A stretch of DNA of 64,000 bases from Gymnothorax reevesii (taxonomy: Eukaryota; Chordata; Actinopteri; Anguilliformes; Muraenidae): NCBI GenBank assembly GCA_029721435.1, contig CM056582.1, positions 37,654,611 through 37,718,610 on the forward strand, written 5' to 3'. The translations under genes were made by a program, and so were the position numbers. This document shows, in pieces, positions 34,829 through 47,494 of the stretch. The notes beneath the pieces are model-generated. The model saw only the letters and a list, made by a program, of their open reading frames with translations, had not been told where the DNA came from and ran no database searches. Every line of letters begins with the position of its first letter. Position 1 is the stretch's first letter.

Positions 34829-37800
34829 ATCATAGAATTCCACAAAGGTTGGCCAGAATATACAAGCAGCATAGGTAGTTTCACTCAAGTCTGCCCACTC
34901 TTTGATGCAATTGTCAGTGCCCTTTTACTACAGTGTTTGAATTCTACGGATAGCTTAAGGGAGTGTCAGCAGACTTTTATAATACTATCTTGTATTCACT
35001 ATTGACACAATAGGGACTTTAAGCAAGGGCGGATTTTGCGACGGCTACGGCACCCGGATATAGATCTGCACTCCGCTGATCAAGACTGTAGCCGTTGTGC
35101 CGGCGTTCTTTGCCGTAGCAGGCTGATCTACCATGGGGAAAGAACCAATCTCACGTGGCCACTACAACGCTTGGTTCAGGAGATTGAAAATGTTTTCTAT
35201 AATTGATTGTGACACACTAAACATTATGTGTTTCCGTGGACTTTTCACACAGACACAGGATACTGTGTAAATTTCGCTGAGTAAAACCATAGTGAACAAT
35301 TTTCTGCTGCAGGCTATATTCTCCCCTCATCCCAGCATGGCATACGGTACTTAATTTCTCTACCCTGTAAACATCTATATTTACTCACATGTACATTAGT
35401 CTTTCTTCTACTGCTGTGCATGAAAAGTACACATATGATGTATATAAATGCACACTCCCATGCACTTTACCATTCATTCACACTCTGATTAGATGTGTGC
35501 TTTAATTGTCAAACTTTACGTCTTTTTAAAATTGAATTGTTCAAAGTAAAGTTTATTAAAAAGATGCACATTTCTTTTGGTTACGCTCTGTTCCTGTACT
35601 TGGCATAATGACAATAAATTTGAATATTGTAATCAAATATTAACTGTTTCCCATTTCCCCTAAATCTATGACATCTACTCCTTTTGCCAGTGGGAGCAGG
35701 ACGAATGAGCACTCACACTGAATTAACTACTTTGCTGACAAACCCCGATTAAAATCCACTGTTGTTTAAAGTCTCTGCTGGATTTGACAGTGACAGCACC
35801 AGCACTTGAGACACTTTTTTCCAGGTGCCATAGGCATTGCAAAATCTGCCATTGTTGCTGGTCCAGATGAAATGCACAATTCCAACCACGAAGGGACTCG
35901 CACCCTCAGTCTTCTGATCCGAAGTCAGACGCCTTATCCATTAGGCCACGTGGTCATTGCATGACAAGGTTGACTCCGAACAGTGAGCTGTGAGAACTGA
36001 CAGCGGTTGATCAGTGCCATGTCAAATAACCGCTGTCATGTTGAGTTAAACAGCCCTGTCATTGAAAAACTCTCATGCTCAATCACTCTCCAGATCCAAA
36101 CTCAGGTGTTTCGACCGTATGGTCAGGCTGAGCAATGTTAGCCCCTTGACTGAAGTTTGGTGAGTTTTTTTCTCAGATTTCAGTGTTAGTAACACCAGCA
36201 AGATGATATGAAAAAACACCACCATCACACAACTATGCAAAGACTCAAGTCCTCAATCTTTTGATCCGGAGTCAGAAAGCTCCTCCATTAGGTGTCCTTT
36301 CATATTAGGTGACATCATTGGGGTTGACTTATGTTATTCCCTTAAACAAAGCCTTGTGAGTGTTAGTTTCAAGTTTCTGTTGCAGAAACTGTGACCAAGT
36401 CGTGTTAACAAGTACCAGCTTAAAAGAAAGTTTTTGTCTGAGAAACAGCTGGCAAGTGACATTAAAAAGCACCAGCACTAAACAACCATGAATGGTCTCC
36501 AACTGTCAGTCTTAATACTAGAGTGAACTAAATTATCCAATATTTGCCTGATGTATTAGTTCACATGGTCAGGTTGAGTTTTGCTTGTCCCTTGACAGTG
36601 GTTTTGTGAGTTTTGTCAAGGTTCTTTCTAAAACCGCAGCCAGATAACATGAAAAACCACGACCAGAAGACACTTATGAAGGGACTCAGATCCTCAATGT
36701 TCTGGCTCAAAGTCAGAAACCTCACCTATTAGTTTGCTTTCATACATTACTACTACTATGTTACATTCAAAAGCTCTGTTATTGAACAAGGTATGCTCAA
36801 TTACCTTATCCAAAATCAGGTGCCCTGTGTATCGGACCGTAAAAAACAGCTTGCAAGTGATATAAACACAAGTGTCAAACAAGCAAGAAGGGACTACAGT
36901 CCTTCGTCTTCAGATCCGTAGTCAGGAATTTCTCCATTAGGGGCCCTTCATATTAGGTAACATCATATGACTGAATTGCTTTATTGTCATGAAGAAAAGG
37001 TTCCAAGTTCTTTAACTGGTTTCTTTTGACGAAACAGCTACCAGTTCAGATGAACAAGCACCAACTTTAAAGAAAGTTTTTATGTAGGAAATACCGCAAG
37101 ATACATTAACAAGCACCCCCATGAAACACCCTTGAAGGTTCTCCAACAATCAATCCGAAGATCAGGGCCATGTTGGAATAGTGTTTTTTGTCACGGAAAG
37201 TGGCTAACTTCTAGAAAATGAGCTGAAAGTGTATACACGGCAGCCATGAGAAGTGTATTCCAGTTTTGTAAATGTAAAGAAAAGGTGCTTCAATGCTTCC
37301 TAACGTATCACCTTTGACATAGGGTACACGAAACCATTCTTCATAAAAACAAAGGTGATAACGCCATCCAGCCATTCAGTGTGGCTGAACCATTTAAAGT
37401 GACGACCATCCATACGGGCAATCACAAAAAACAAAGGAACGTGATGGGCAAGAATGGCATGATCAAGTTGGCCAGTAAATGCATTGGATTGTCGTAGCAG
37501 CACGGTTGTCTTCCTTAGCCGTTTTGAATTCCCCTTTACACCTCTCCTTTACCTCATGACATTATCCAATTGTGGTTGAAGAAACGTTTATGGACATTAG
37601 AGCATATGACGTCATTTTTTGTCTATTCAAATTCTGCAGCAAAGTTATATAACTTATCCTTTATATGCCATATGATTAGGTCACACGGTCAGGTTGAATT
37701 ATACTAGTCCTTTAATTGAAGCCTCATGTTTTTTCAGGTTAATTTTCAAGAAACAGCTGTCTACTTTTAAAATGCACACTCGTTAAAGTATTGTTAAGGG

Positions 37801-37994
37801 TCTCTTTAATCTTCTGAACCAAGGACTGACACCTTATCCATTCGATCACACAGTCAGTTTCCATGATGTCAGCTCCATTGAATTAAAAACAGTAAAATGG
37901 ACGATGTCATGGAGTTGTGGGGATCTGAAGGGAGCTTAAAATGGCCACCCTTATTGATAAGAAAGTATTCCTATTGTGACACCTGAAAGGGAAG
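34829..37994 (-). repeat. Array unit 12 (3,166 bp)
   Basis: It starts with T261 like units 8, 11 and 13, then has A1692/G1697 (group 5/9/10) and G2221/G2224 with C2919 (group 7/10). The tRNA has a private T-loop change. Confidence 0.97.
35883..35955 (-). tRNA. tRNA-Arg-TCG: tRNA-Arg (UCG) with T-loop U55G change, unit 12
   Basis: The T loop reads TGCGAGT. Position 55 is normally a pseudouridine that contacts G18, and it lies in the B box (GGTGCGAGTCC). Other positions are consensus. Probably impaired. Confidence 0.75.
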
Positions 37995-40900
37995 ATCATA
38001 GAATTCCACAAAGGTTGGCCAGAATATACAAGCAGCATAGGTAGTTTCACTCAAGTCTGCCCACTCTTTGATGCAATTGTCAGTGCCCTTTTACTACAGT
38101 GTTTGAATTCTACGGATAGCTTAAGGGAGTGTCAGCAGACTTTTATAATACTATCTTGTATTCACTATTGACACAATAGGGACTTTAAGCAAGGGCGGAT
38201 TTTGCGACGGCTACGGCACCCGGATATAGATCTGCACTCCGCTGATCAAGACTGTAGCCGTTGTGCCGGCGTTCTTTGCCGTAGCAGGCTGATCTACCAT
38301 GGGGAAAGAACCAATCTCACGTGGCCACTACAACGCTTGGTTCAGGAGATTGAAAATGTTTTCTATAATTGATTGTGACACACTAAACATTATGTGTTTC
38401 TGTGGACTTTTCACACAGACACAGGATACTGTGTAAATTTCGCTGAGTAAAACCATAGTGAATAATTTTCTGCTGCAGGCTATATTCTCCCCTCATCCCA
38501 GCATGGCATACGGTACTTAATTTCTCTACCCTGTAAACATCTATATTTACTCACATGTACATTAGTCTTTCTTCTACTGCTGTGCATGAAAAGTACACAT
38601 ATGATGTATATAAATGCACACTCCCATGCACTTTACCATTCATTCACACTCTGATTAGATGTGTGCTTTAATTGTCAAACTTTACGTCTTTTTAAAATTG
38701 AATTGTTCAAAGTAAAGTTTATTAAAAAGATGCACATTTCTTTTGGTTATGCTCTGTTCCTGTACTTGGCATAATGACAATAAATTTCAATATTGTAATC
38801 AAATATTAACTGTTTCCCATTTCCCCTAAATCTATGACATCTACTCCTTTTGCCAGTGGGAGCAGGACGAATGAGCACTCACACTGAATTAACTACTTTG
38901 CTGACAAACCCTGATTAAAATCCACTGTTGTTTAAAGTCTCTGCTGGATTTGACAGTGACAGCACCAGCACTTGAGACACTTTTTTCCAGGTGCCATAGG
39001 CATTGCAAAATCTGCCATTGTTGCTGGTCCAGATGAAATGCACAATTCCAACCACGAAGGGACTCGAACCCTCAGTCTTCTGATCCGAAGATCGTACGCC
39101 TTATCCATTAGGCCACGTGGTCATTGCTTGACAAGGCTGACTCCGAACAGTGAGCTGTGAGAACTGACAGCGGTTGATCAGTGCCATGTCAAATAACCGC
39201 TGTCATGTTGAGTTAAACAGCCCTGTCATTGAAAAACTCTCATGCTCAATCACTCTCCAGATCCAAACTCAGGTGTTTCGACCGTATGGACAGGCTGAGC
39301 AATGTTAGCCCCTTGACTGAAGTTTGGTGAGTTTTTTTCTCAGATTTCAGTGTAAGTAGTACCAGCAAGATGATATGAAAAAACACCACCATCACACAAC
39401 TATGCAAAGACTCAAGTCCTCAATCTTTTGATCCGGAGTCAGAAAGCTCCTCCATTAGGTGTCCTTTCATATTAGGTGACATCATTGGGGTTGACTTATG
39501 TTATTCCCTTAAACAAAGCCTTGTGAGTGTTAGTTTCAAGTTTCTGTTGCAGAAACTGTGACCAAGTCGTGTTAACAAGTACCAGCTTAAAAGAAAGTTT
39601 TTGTCTGAGAAACAGCTGGCAAGTGACATTAAAAAGCACCAGCACTAAACAACCATGAATGGTCTCCAACTGTCAGTCTTAATACTTGAGTCAACTAAAT
39701 TATCCAATATTTGCCTGATGTATTAGTTCACATGGTCAGGTTGAGTTTTGCTTGTCCCTTGACAGTGGTTTTGTGAGTTTTGTCAAGGTTCTTTCTAAAA
39801 CCGCAGCCAGATAACATGAAAAACCACGACCAGAAGACACTTATGAAGGGACTCAGATCCTCAATGTTCTGGCTCAAAGTCAGAAACCTCACCTATTAGT
39901 TTGCTTTCATACATTACTACTACTATGTTACATTCAAAAGCTCTGTTATTGAACAAGGTATGCTCAATTACCTTATCCAAAATCAGGTGCCCTGTGTATC
40001 GGACCGTAAAAAACAGCTTGCAAGTGATATAAACACAAGTGTCAAACAAGCAAGAAGGGACTACAGTCCTTCGTCTTCAGATCCGTAGTCAGGAATTTCT
40101 CCATTAGGGGCCCTTCATATTAGGTAACATCATATGACTGAATTGCTTTATTGTCATGAAGAAAAGGTTCCAAGTTCTTTAACTGGTTTCTTTTGACGAA
40201 ACAGCTACCAGTTCATATTAACAAGCACCAACTTTAAAGAAAGTTTTTATGTAGGAAATACCGCAAGATACATTAACAAGCACCCCCATGAAACACCCTT
40301 GAAGGTTCTCCAACAATCAATCCGAAGATCAGGGCCATGTTGGAATAGTGTTTTTTGTCACGGAAAGTGGCTAACTTCTAGAAAATGAGCTGGAAGTGTA
40401 TACACGGCAGCCATGAGAAGTGTATTCCAGTTTTGTAAATGTAAAGAAAAGGTGCTTCAATGCTTCCTAACGTATCACCTTTGACATAGGGTACACGAAA
40501 CCATTCTTCATAAAAACAAAGGTGATAACGCCATCCAGCCATTCAGTGTGGCTGAACCATTTAAAGTGACGACCATCCATACGGGCAATCACAAAAAACA
40601 AAGGAACGTGATGGGCAAGAATGGCATGATCAAGTTGGCCAGTAAATGCATTGGATTGTCGTAGCAGCACGGTTGTCTTCCTTAGCCGTTTTGAATTCCC
40701 CTTTACACCTCTCCTTTACCTCATGACATTATCCAATTGTGGTTGAAGAAACGTTTATGGACATTAGAGCATATGACGTCATTTTTTGTCTATTCAAATT
40801 CTGCAGCAAAGTTATATAACTTATCCTTTATATGCCATATGATTAGGTCACACGGTCAGGTTGAATTATACTAGTCCTTTAATTGAAGCCTCATGTTTTT

Positions 40901-41161
40901 TCAGGTTAATTTTTAAGAAACAGCTGTCTACTTTTAAAATGCACACGCGTTAAAGTATTGTTAAGGGTCTCTTTAATCTTCTGAACCAAGGACTGACACC
41001 TTATCCATTCGATCACACAGTCAGTTTCCATGATGTCAGCTCCATAGAATTAAAAACAGTAAAATGGACGATGTCATGGAGTTGTGGGGATCTGAAGGGA
41101 GCTTAAAATGGCCACCCTTATTGATAAGAAAGTATTCCTATTGTGACACCTGAAAGGGAAG
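37995..41161 (-). repeat. Array unit 13 (3,167 bp)
   Basis: It has T261, T1133 and the anticodon-arm insertion, plus the A1359/G1364/T1365 variants shared with unit 11. Confidence 0.97.
39049..39122 (-). pseudogene. tRNA-Arg with UUCG-tetraloop anticodon arm (74 nt), unit 13
   Basis: The arm reads TACGATC-TTCG-GATCAGA: four perfect pairs next to the tetraloop, then two mismatches and one outer pair. The T loop and B box are normal. It is related to the unit 8 and 11 loci but has one further change in the stem. Confidence 0.83.
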
Positions 41162-44100
41162 ATCATAGAATTCCACAAAGGTTGGCCAGTATATACAAGC
41201 AGCATAGGTAGTTTCACTCAAGTCTGCCCACTCTTTGATGCAATTGTCAGTGCCCTTTTACTACAGTGTTTGAATTCTATGGATAGCTTAAGGGAGTGTC
41301 AGCAGACTTTTATAATACTATCTTGTATTCACTATTGACACAATAGGGACTTTAAGCAAGGGCGGATTTTGCGACGGCTACGGCACCCGGATATAGATCT
41401 GCACTCCACTGATCAAGACTGAAGCCGTTGTGCCGGCGTTCTTTGCCGTAGCAGGCTGATCTACCATGGGGAAAGAACCAATCTCACGTGGCCACTACAA
41501 CGCTTGGTTCAGGAGATTGAAAATGTTTTCTATAATTGATTGTGACACACTAAACATTATGTGTTTCAGTGGACTTTTCACACAGACACAGGATACTGTG
41601 TAAATTTCGCTGAGTAAAACCATAGTGAACAATTTTCTGCTGCAGGCTATATTCTCCCCTCATCTCAGCATGGCATACGGTACTTAATTTCTCTACCCTG
41701 TAAACATCTATATTTACTCACATGTACATTAGTCTTTCTTCTACTGCTGTGCATGAATAGTACACATATGATGTATATAAATGCACACTCCCATGCACTT
41801 TACCATTCATTTACACTCTGATTAGATGTGTGCTTTAATTGTCAAACTTTACGTCTTTTTAAAATTGAATTGTCCAAAGTAAAGTTTATTAAAAAGATGC
41901 ACATTTCTTTTGGTTATGCTCTGTTCCTGTACTTGGCATAATGACAATAAATTTGAATATTGTAATCAAATATTAACTGTTTCCCATTTCCCCTAAATCT
42001 ATGACATCTACTCCTTTTGCCAGTGGGAGCAGGACGAATGAGCACTCACACTGAATTAACTACTTTGCTGACAAACCCTGATTAAAATCCACTGTTGTTT
42101 AAAGTTTCTGCTGGATTTGACAGTGACAGCACCAGCACTTGAGACACTTTTTTCCAGGTGCCATAGGCATTGCAAAATCTGCCATTGTTGCTGGTCCAGA
42201 TGAAATGCACAATTCTAACCTCGAGGGGACTCGAACCCTCAGTCTTCTGATCCGAAGTCAGACGCCTTATCCATTAGGCCATGTGGTCATTGCATGACAA
42301 GGCTGACTCCGAACAGTGAGCTGTGAGAACTGACAGCGGTTGATCAGTGCCATGTCAAATAACCGCTGTCATGTTGAGTTAAACAGCCCTGTCATTGAAA
42401 AACTCTCATGCTCAATCACTCTCCAGATCCAAACTCAGGTGTTTCGACCGTATGGTCAGGCTGAGCAATGTTAGCCCCTTGACTGAAGTTTGGTGAGTTT
42501 TTTTTCTCAGATTTCAGTGTTAGTAACACCAGCAAGATGATATGAAAAAACACCACCATCACACAACTATGCAAAGACTCAAGTCCTCAATCTTTTGATC
42601 CGGAGTCAGAAAGCTCCTCCATTAGGTGTCCTTTCATATTAGGTGACATCATTGGGGTTGACTTATGTTATTCCCTTAAACAAAGCCTTGTGAGTGTTAG
42701 TTTCAAGTTTCTGTTGCAGAAACTGTGACCAAGTCGTGTTAACAAGTACCAGCTTAAAAGAAAGTTTTTGTCTGAGAAACAGCTGGCAAGTGACATTAAA
42801 AAGCACCAGCACTAAACAACCATGAATGGTCTCCAACTGTCAGTCTTAATACTTGAGTCAACTAAATTATCCAATATTTGCCTGATGTATTAGTTCACAT
42901 GGTCAGGTTGAGTTTTGCTTGTCCCTTGACAGTGGTTTTGTGAGTTTTGTCAAGGTTCTTTCTAAAACCGCAGCCAGATAACATGAAAAACCACGACCAG
43001 AAGACACTTATGAAGGGACTCAGATCCTCAATGTTCTGGCTCAAAGTCAGAAACCTCACCTACTAGTTTGCTTTCATACATTACTACTACTATGTTACAT
43101 TCAAAAGCTCTGTTATTGAACAAGGTATGCTCAATTACCTTATCCAAAATCAGGTGCCCTGTGTATCGGACCGTAAAAAACAGCTTGCAAGTGATATAAA
43201 CACAAGTGTCAAACAAGCAAGAAGGGACTACAGTCCTTCGTCTTCAGATCCGTAGTCAGGAATTTCTCCATAAGGGGCCCTTCATATTAGGTAACATCAT
43301 ATGACTGAATTGCTTTATTGTCATGAAGAAAAGGTTCCAAGTTCTTTAACTGGTTTCTTTTGACGAAACAGCTACCAGTTCATATTAACAAGCACCAACT
43401 TTAAAGAAAGTTTTTATGTAGGAAATACCGCAAGATACATTAACAAGCACCCCCATGAAACACCCTTGAAGGTTCTCCAACAATCAATCCGAAGATCAGG
43501 GCCATGTTGGAATAGTGTTTTTTGTCACGGAAAGTGGCTAACTTCTAGAAAATGAGCTGGAAGTGTATACACGGCAGCCATGAGAAGTGTATTCCAGTTT
43601 TGTAAATGTAAAGAAAAGGTGCTTCAATGCTTCCTAACGTATCACCTTTGACATAGGGTACACGAAACCATTCTTCATAAAAACAAAGGTGATAACGCCA
43701 TCCAGCCATTCAGTGTGGCTGAACCATTTAAAGTGACGACCATCCATACGGGCAATCACAAAAAACAAAGGAACGTGATGGGCAAGAATGGCATGATCAA
43801 GTTGGCCAGTAAATGCATTGGATTGTCGTAGCAGCACGGTTGTCTTCCTTAGCCGTTTTGAATTCCCCTTTACACCTCTCCTTTACCTCATGACATTATC
43901 CAATTGTGGTTGAAGAAACGTTTATGGACATTAGAGCATATGACGTCATTTTTTGTCTATTCAAATTCTGCAGCAAAGTTATATAACTTATCCTTTATAT
44001 GCCATATGATTAGGTCACACGGTCAGGTTGAATTATACTAGTCCTTTAATTGAAGCCTCATGTTTTTTCAGGTTAATTTTTAAGAAACAGCTGTCTACTT

Positions 44101-44328
44101 TTAAAATGCACACGCGTTAAAGTATTGTTAAGGGTCTCTTTAATCTTCTGAACCAAGGACTGACACCTTATCCATTCGATCACACAGTCAGTTTCCATGA
44201 TGTCAGCTCCATAGAATTAAAAACAGTAAAATGGACGATGTCATGGAGTTGTGGGGATCTGAAGGGAGCTTAAAATGGCCACCCTTATTGATAAGAAAGT
44301 ATTCCTATTGTGACACCTGAAAGGGAAG
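41162..44328 (-). repeat. Array unit 14 (3,167 bp)
   Basis: The extra base is an eighth T in the T-tract at 42498-42505 (seven in most units). This is the first unit of the right-hand group, with T29, T119, A407 and A2110 in most members. Confidence 0.97.
42216..42288 (-). tRNA. tRNA-Arg-TCG: tRNA-Arg (UCG) with altered 3' end, unit 14
   Basis: The anticodon arm, D-arm and T loop are normal, but the 3' strand differs at 64 (C), 68 (A) and 73 (A). This leaves A50-C64 and A5-A68 mismatches. In addition, position 7 is A, which opens the A7-C66 pair. With two acceptor mismatches the molecule is likely unstable; probably a decaying copy. Confidence 0.65.
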
Positions 44329-47300
44329 ATCATAGAATTCCACAAAGGTTGGCCAGTATATACAAGCAGCATAAGTAGTTTCACTCAAGTCTGCCCACTC
44401 TTTGATGCAATTGTCAGTGCCCTTTTACTACAGTGTTTGAATTCTATGGATAGCTTAAGGGAGTGTCAGCAGACTTTTATAATACTATCTTGTATTCACT
44501 ATTGACACAATAGGGACTTTAAGCAAGGGCGGATTTTGCGACGGCTACGGCACCCGGATATAGATCTGCACTCCGCTGATCAAGACTGAAGCCGTTGTGC
44601 CGGCGTTCTTTGCCGTAGCAGGCTGATCTACCATGGGGAAAGAACCAATCTCACGTGGCCACTACAACGCTTGGTTCAGGAGATTGAAAATGTTTTCTAT
44701 AATTGATTGTGACACACTAAACATTATGTGTTTCAGTGGACTTTTCACACAGACACAGGATACTGTGTAAATTTCGCTGAGTAAAACCATAGTGAACAAT
44801 TTTCTGCTGCAGGCTATATTCTCCCCTCATCCCAGCATGGCATACGGTACTTAATTTCTCTACCCTGTAAACATCTATATTTACTCACATGTACATTAGT
44901 CTTTCTTCTACTGCTGTGCATGAAAAGTACACATATGATGTATATAAATGCACACTCCCATGCACTTTACCATTCATTTACACTCTGATTAGATGTGTGC
45001 TTTAATTGTCAAACTTTACGTCTTTTTAAAATTGAATTGTTCAAAGTAAAGTTTATTAAAAAGATGCACATTTCTTTTGGTTATGCTCTGTTCCTGTACT
45101 TGGCATAATGACAATAAATTTGAATATTGTAATCAAATATTAACTGTTTCCCATTTCCCCTAAATCTATGACATCTACTCCTTTTGCCAGTGGGAGCAGG
45201 ACGAATGAGCACTCACACTGAATTAACTACTTTGCTGACAAACCCCGAGTAAAATCCACTGTTGTTTAAAGTTTCTGCTGGATTTGACAGTGACAGCACC
45301 AGCACTTGAGACACTTTTTTCCAGGTGCCATAGGCATTGCAAAATCTACCATTGTTGCTGGTCCAGATGAAATGCACAAATCTAACCTCGAGAGGACTCA
45401 AACCCTCAGTCTTCTGATCCGAAGTCAGACGCCTTATCCATTAGGCCACGTGGTCATTGCATGACAAGGCTGACTCCGAACAGTGAGCTGTGAGAACTGA
45501 CAGCGGTTGATCAGTGCCATGTCAAATAACCGCTGTCATGTTGAGTTAAACAGCCCTGTCATTGAAAAACTCTCATGCTCAATCACTCTCCAGATCCAAA
45601 CTCAGGTGTTTCGACCGTATGGTCAGGCTGAGCAATGTTAGCCCCTTGACTGAAGTTTGGTGAGTTTTTTTCTCAGATTTCAGTGTTAGTAACACCAGCA
45701 AGATGATATGAAAAAACACCACCATCACACAACTATGCAAAGACTCAAGTCCTCAATCTTTTGATCCGGAGTCAGAAAGCTCCTCCATTAGGTGTCCTTT
45801 CATATTAGGTGACATCATTGGGGTTGACTTATGTTATTCCCTTAAACAAAGCCTTGTGAGTGTTAGTTTCAAGTTTCTGTTGCAGAAACTGTGACCAAGT
45901 CGTGTTAACAAGTACCAGCTTAAAAGAAAGTTTTTGTCTGAGAAACAGCTGGCAAGTGACATTAAAAAGCACCAGCACTAAACAACCATGAATGGTCTCC
46001 AACTGTCAGTCTTAATACTTGAGTCAACTAAATTATCCAATATTTGCCTGATGTATTAGTTCACATGGTCAGGTTGAGTTTTGCTTGTCCCTTGACAGTG
46101 GTTTTGTGAGTTTTGTCAAGGTTCTTTCTGAAACCGCAGCCAGATAACATGAAAAACCACGACCAGAAAACACTTATGAAGGGACTCAGATCCTCAATGT
46201 TCTGGCTCAAAGTCAGAAACCTCACCTACTAGTTTGCTTTCATACATTACTACTACTATGTTACATTCAAAAGCTCTGTTATTGAACAAGGTATGCTCAA
46301 TTACCTTATCCAAAATCAGGTGCCCTGTGTATCGGACCGTAAAAAACAGCTTGCAAGTGATATAAACACAAGTGTCAAACAAGCAAGAAGGGACTACAGT
46401 CCTTCGTCTTCAGATCCGTAGTCAGGAATTTCTCCATAAGGGGCCCTTCATATTAGGTAACATCATATGACTGAATTGCTTTATTGTCATGAAGAAAAGG
46501 TTCCAAGTTCTTTAACTGGTTTCTTTTGACGAAACAGCTACCAGTTCATATTAACAAGCACCAACTTTAAAGAAAGTTTTTATGTAGGAAATACCGCAAG
46601 ATACATTAACAAGCACCCCCATGAAACACCCTTGAAGGTTCTCCAACAATCAATCCGAAGATCAGGGCCATGTTGGAATAGTGTTTTTTGTCACGGAAAG
46701 TGGCTAACTTCTAGAAAATGAGCTGGAAGTGTATACACGGCAGCCATGAGAAGTGTATTCCAGTTTTGTAAATGTAAAGAAAAGGTGCTTCAATGCTTCC
46801 TAACGTATCACCTTTGACATAGGGTACACGAAACCATTCTTCATAAAAACAAAGGTGATAACGCCATCCAGCCATTCAGTGTGGCTGAACCATTTAAAGT
46901 GACGACCATCCATACGGGCAATCACAAAAAACAAAGGAACGTGATGGGCAAGAATGGCATGATCAAGTTGGCCAGTAAATGCATTGGATTGTCGTAGCAG
47001 CACGGTTGTCTTCCTTAGCCGTTTTGAATTCCCCTTTACACCTCTCCTTTACCTCATGACATTATCCAATTGTGGTTGAAGAAACGTTTATGGACATTAG
47101 AGCATATGACGTCATTTTTTGTCTATTCAAATTCTGCAGCAAAGTTATATAACTTATCCTTTATATGCCATATGATTAGGTCACACGGTCAGGTTGAATT
47201 ATACTAGTCCTTTAATTGAAGCCTCATGTTTTTTCAGGTTAATTTTTAAGAAACAGCTGTCTACTTTTAAAATGCACACGCGTTAAAGTATTGTTAAGGG

Positions 47301-47494
47301 TCTCTTTAATCTTCTGAACCAAGGACTGACACCTTATCCATTCGATCACACAGTCAGTTTCCATGATGTCAGCTCCATAGAATTAAAAACAGTAAAATGG
47401 ACGATGTCATGGAGTTGTGGGGATCTGAAGGGAGCTTAAAATGGCCACCCTTATTGATAAGAAAGTATTCCTATTGTGACACCTGAAAGGGAAG
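44329..47494 (-). repeat. Array unit 15 (3,166 bp)
   Basis: A right-hand group member. Its tRNA is nearly identical to that of unit 16 and clearly degraded. Confidence 0.97.
45383..45455 (-). pseudogene. tRNA-Arg pseudogene, altered 3' end and T loop, unit 15
   Basis: It has C64, A68 and A73 as in unit 14, plus U63 (a G51-U63 wobble) and the C56U T-loop/B-box change. Anticodon UCG is retained. Several independent defects make a working tRNA unlikely. Confidence 0.7.

Noticed and set aside
45213..45401. 62-codon minus-strand frame in units 15-18
   Set aside because: It runs from the end of the tRNA into the spacer and is opened by single-base changes in those units; no coding features.
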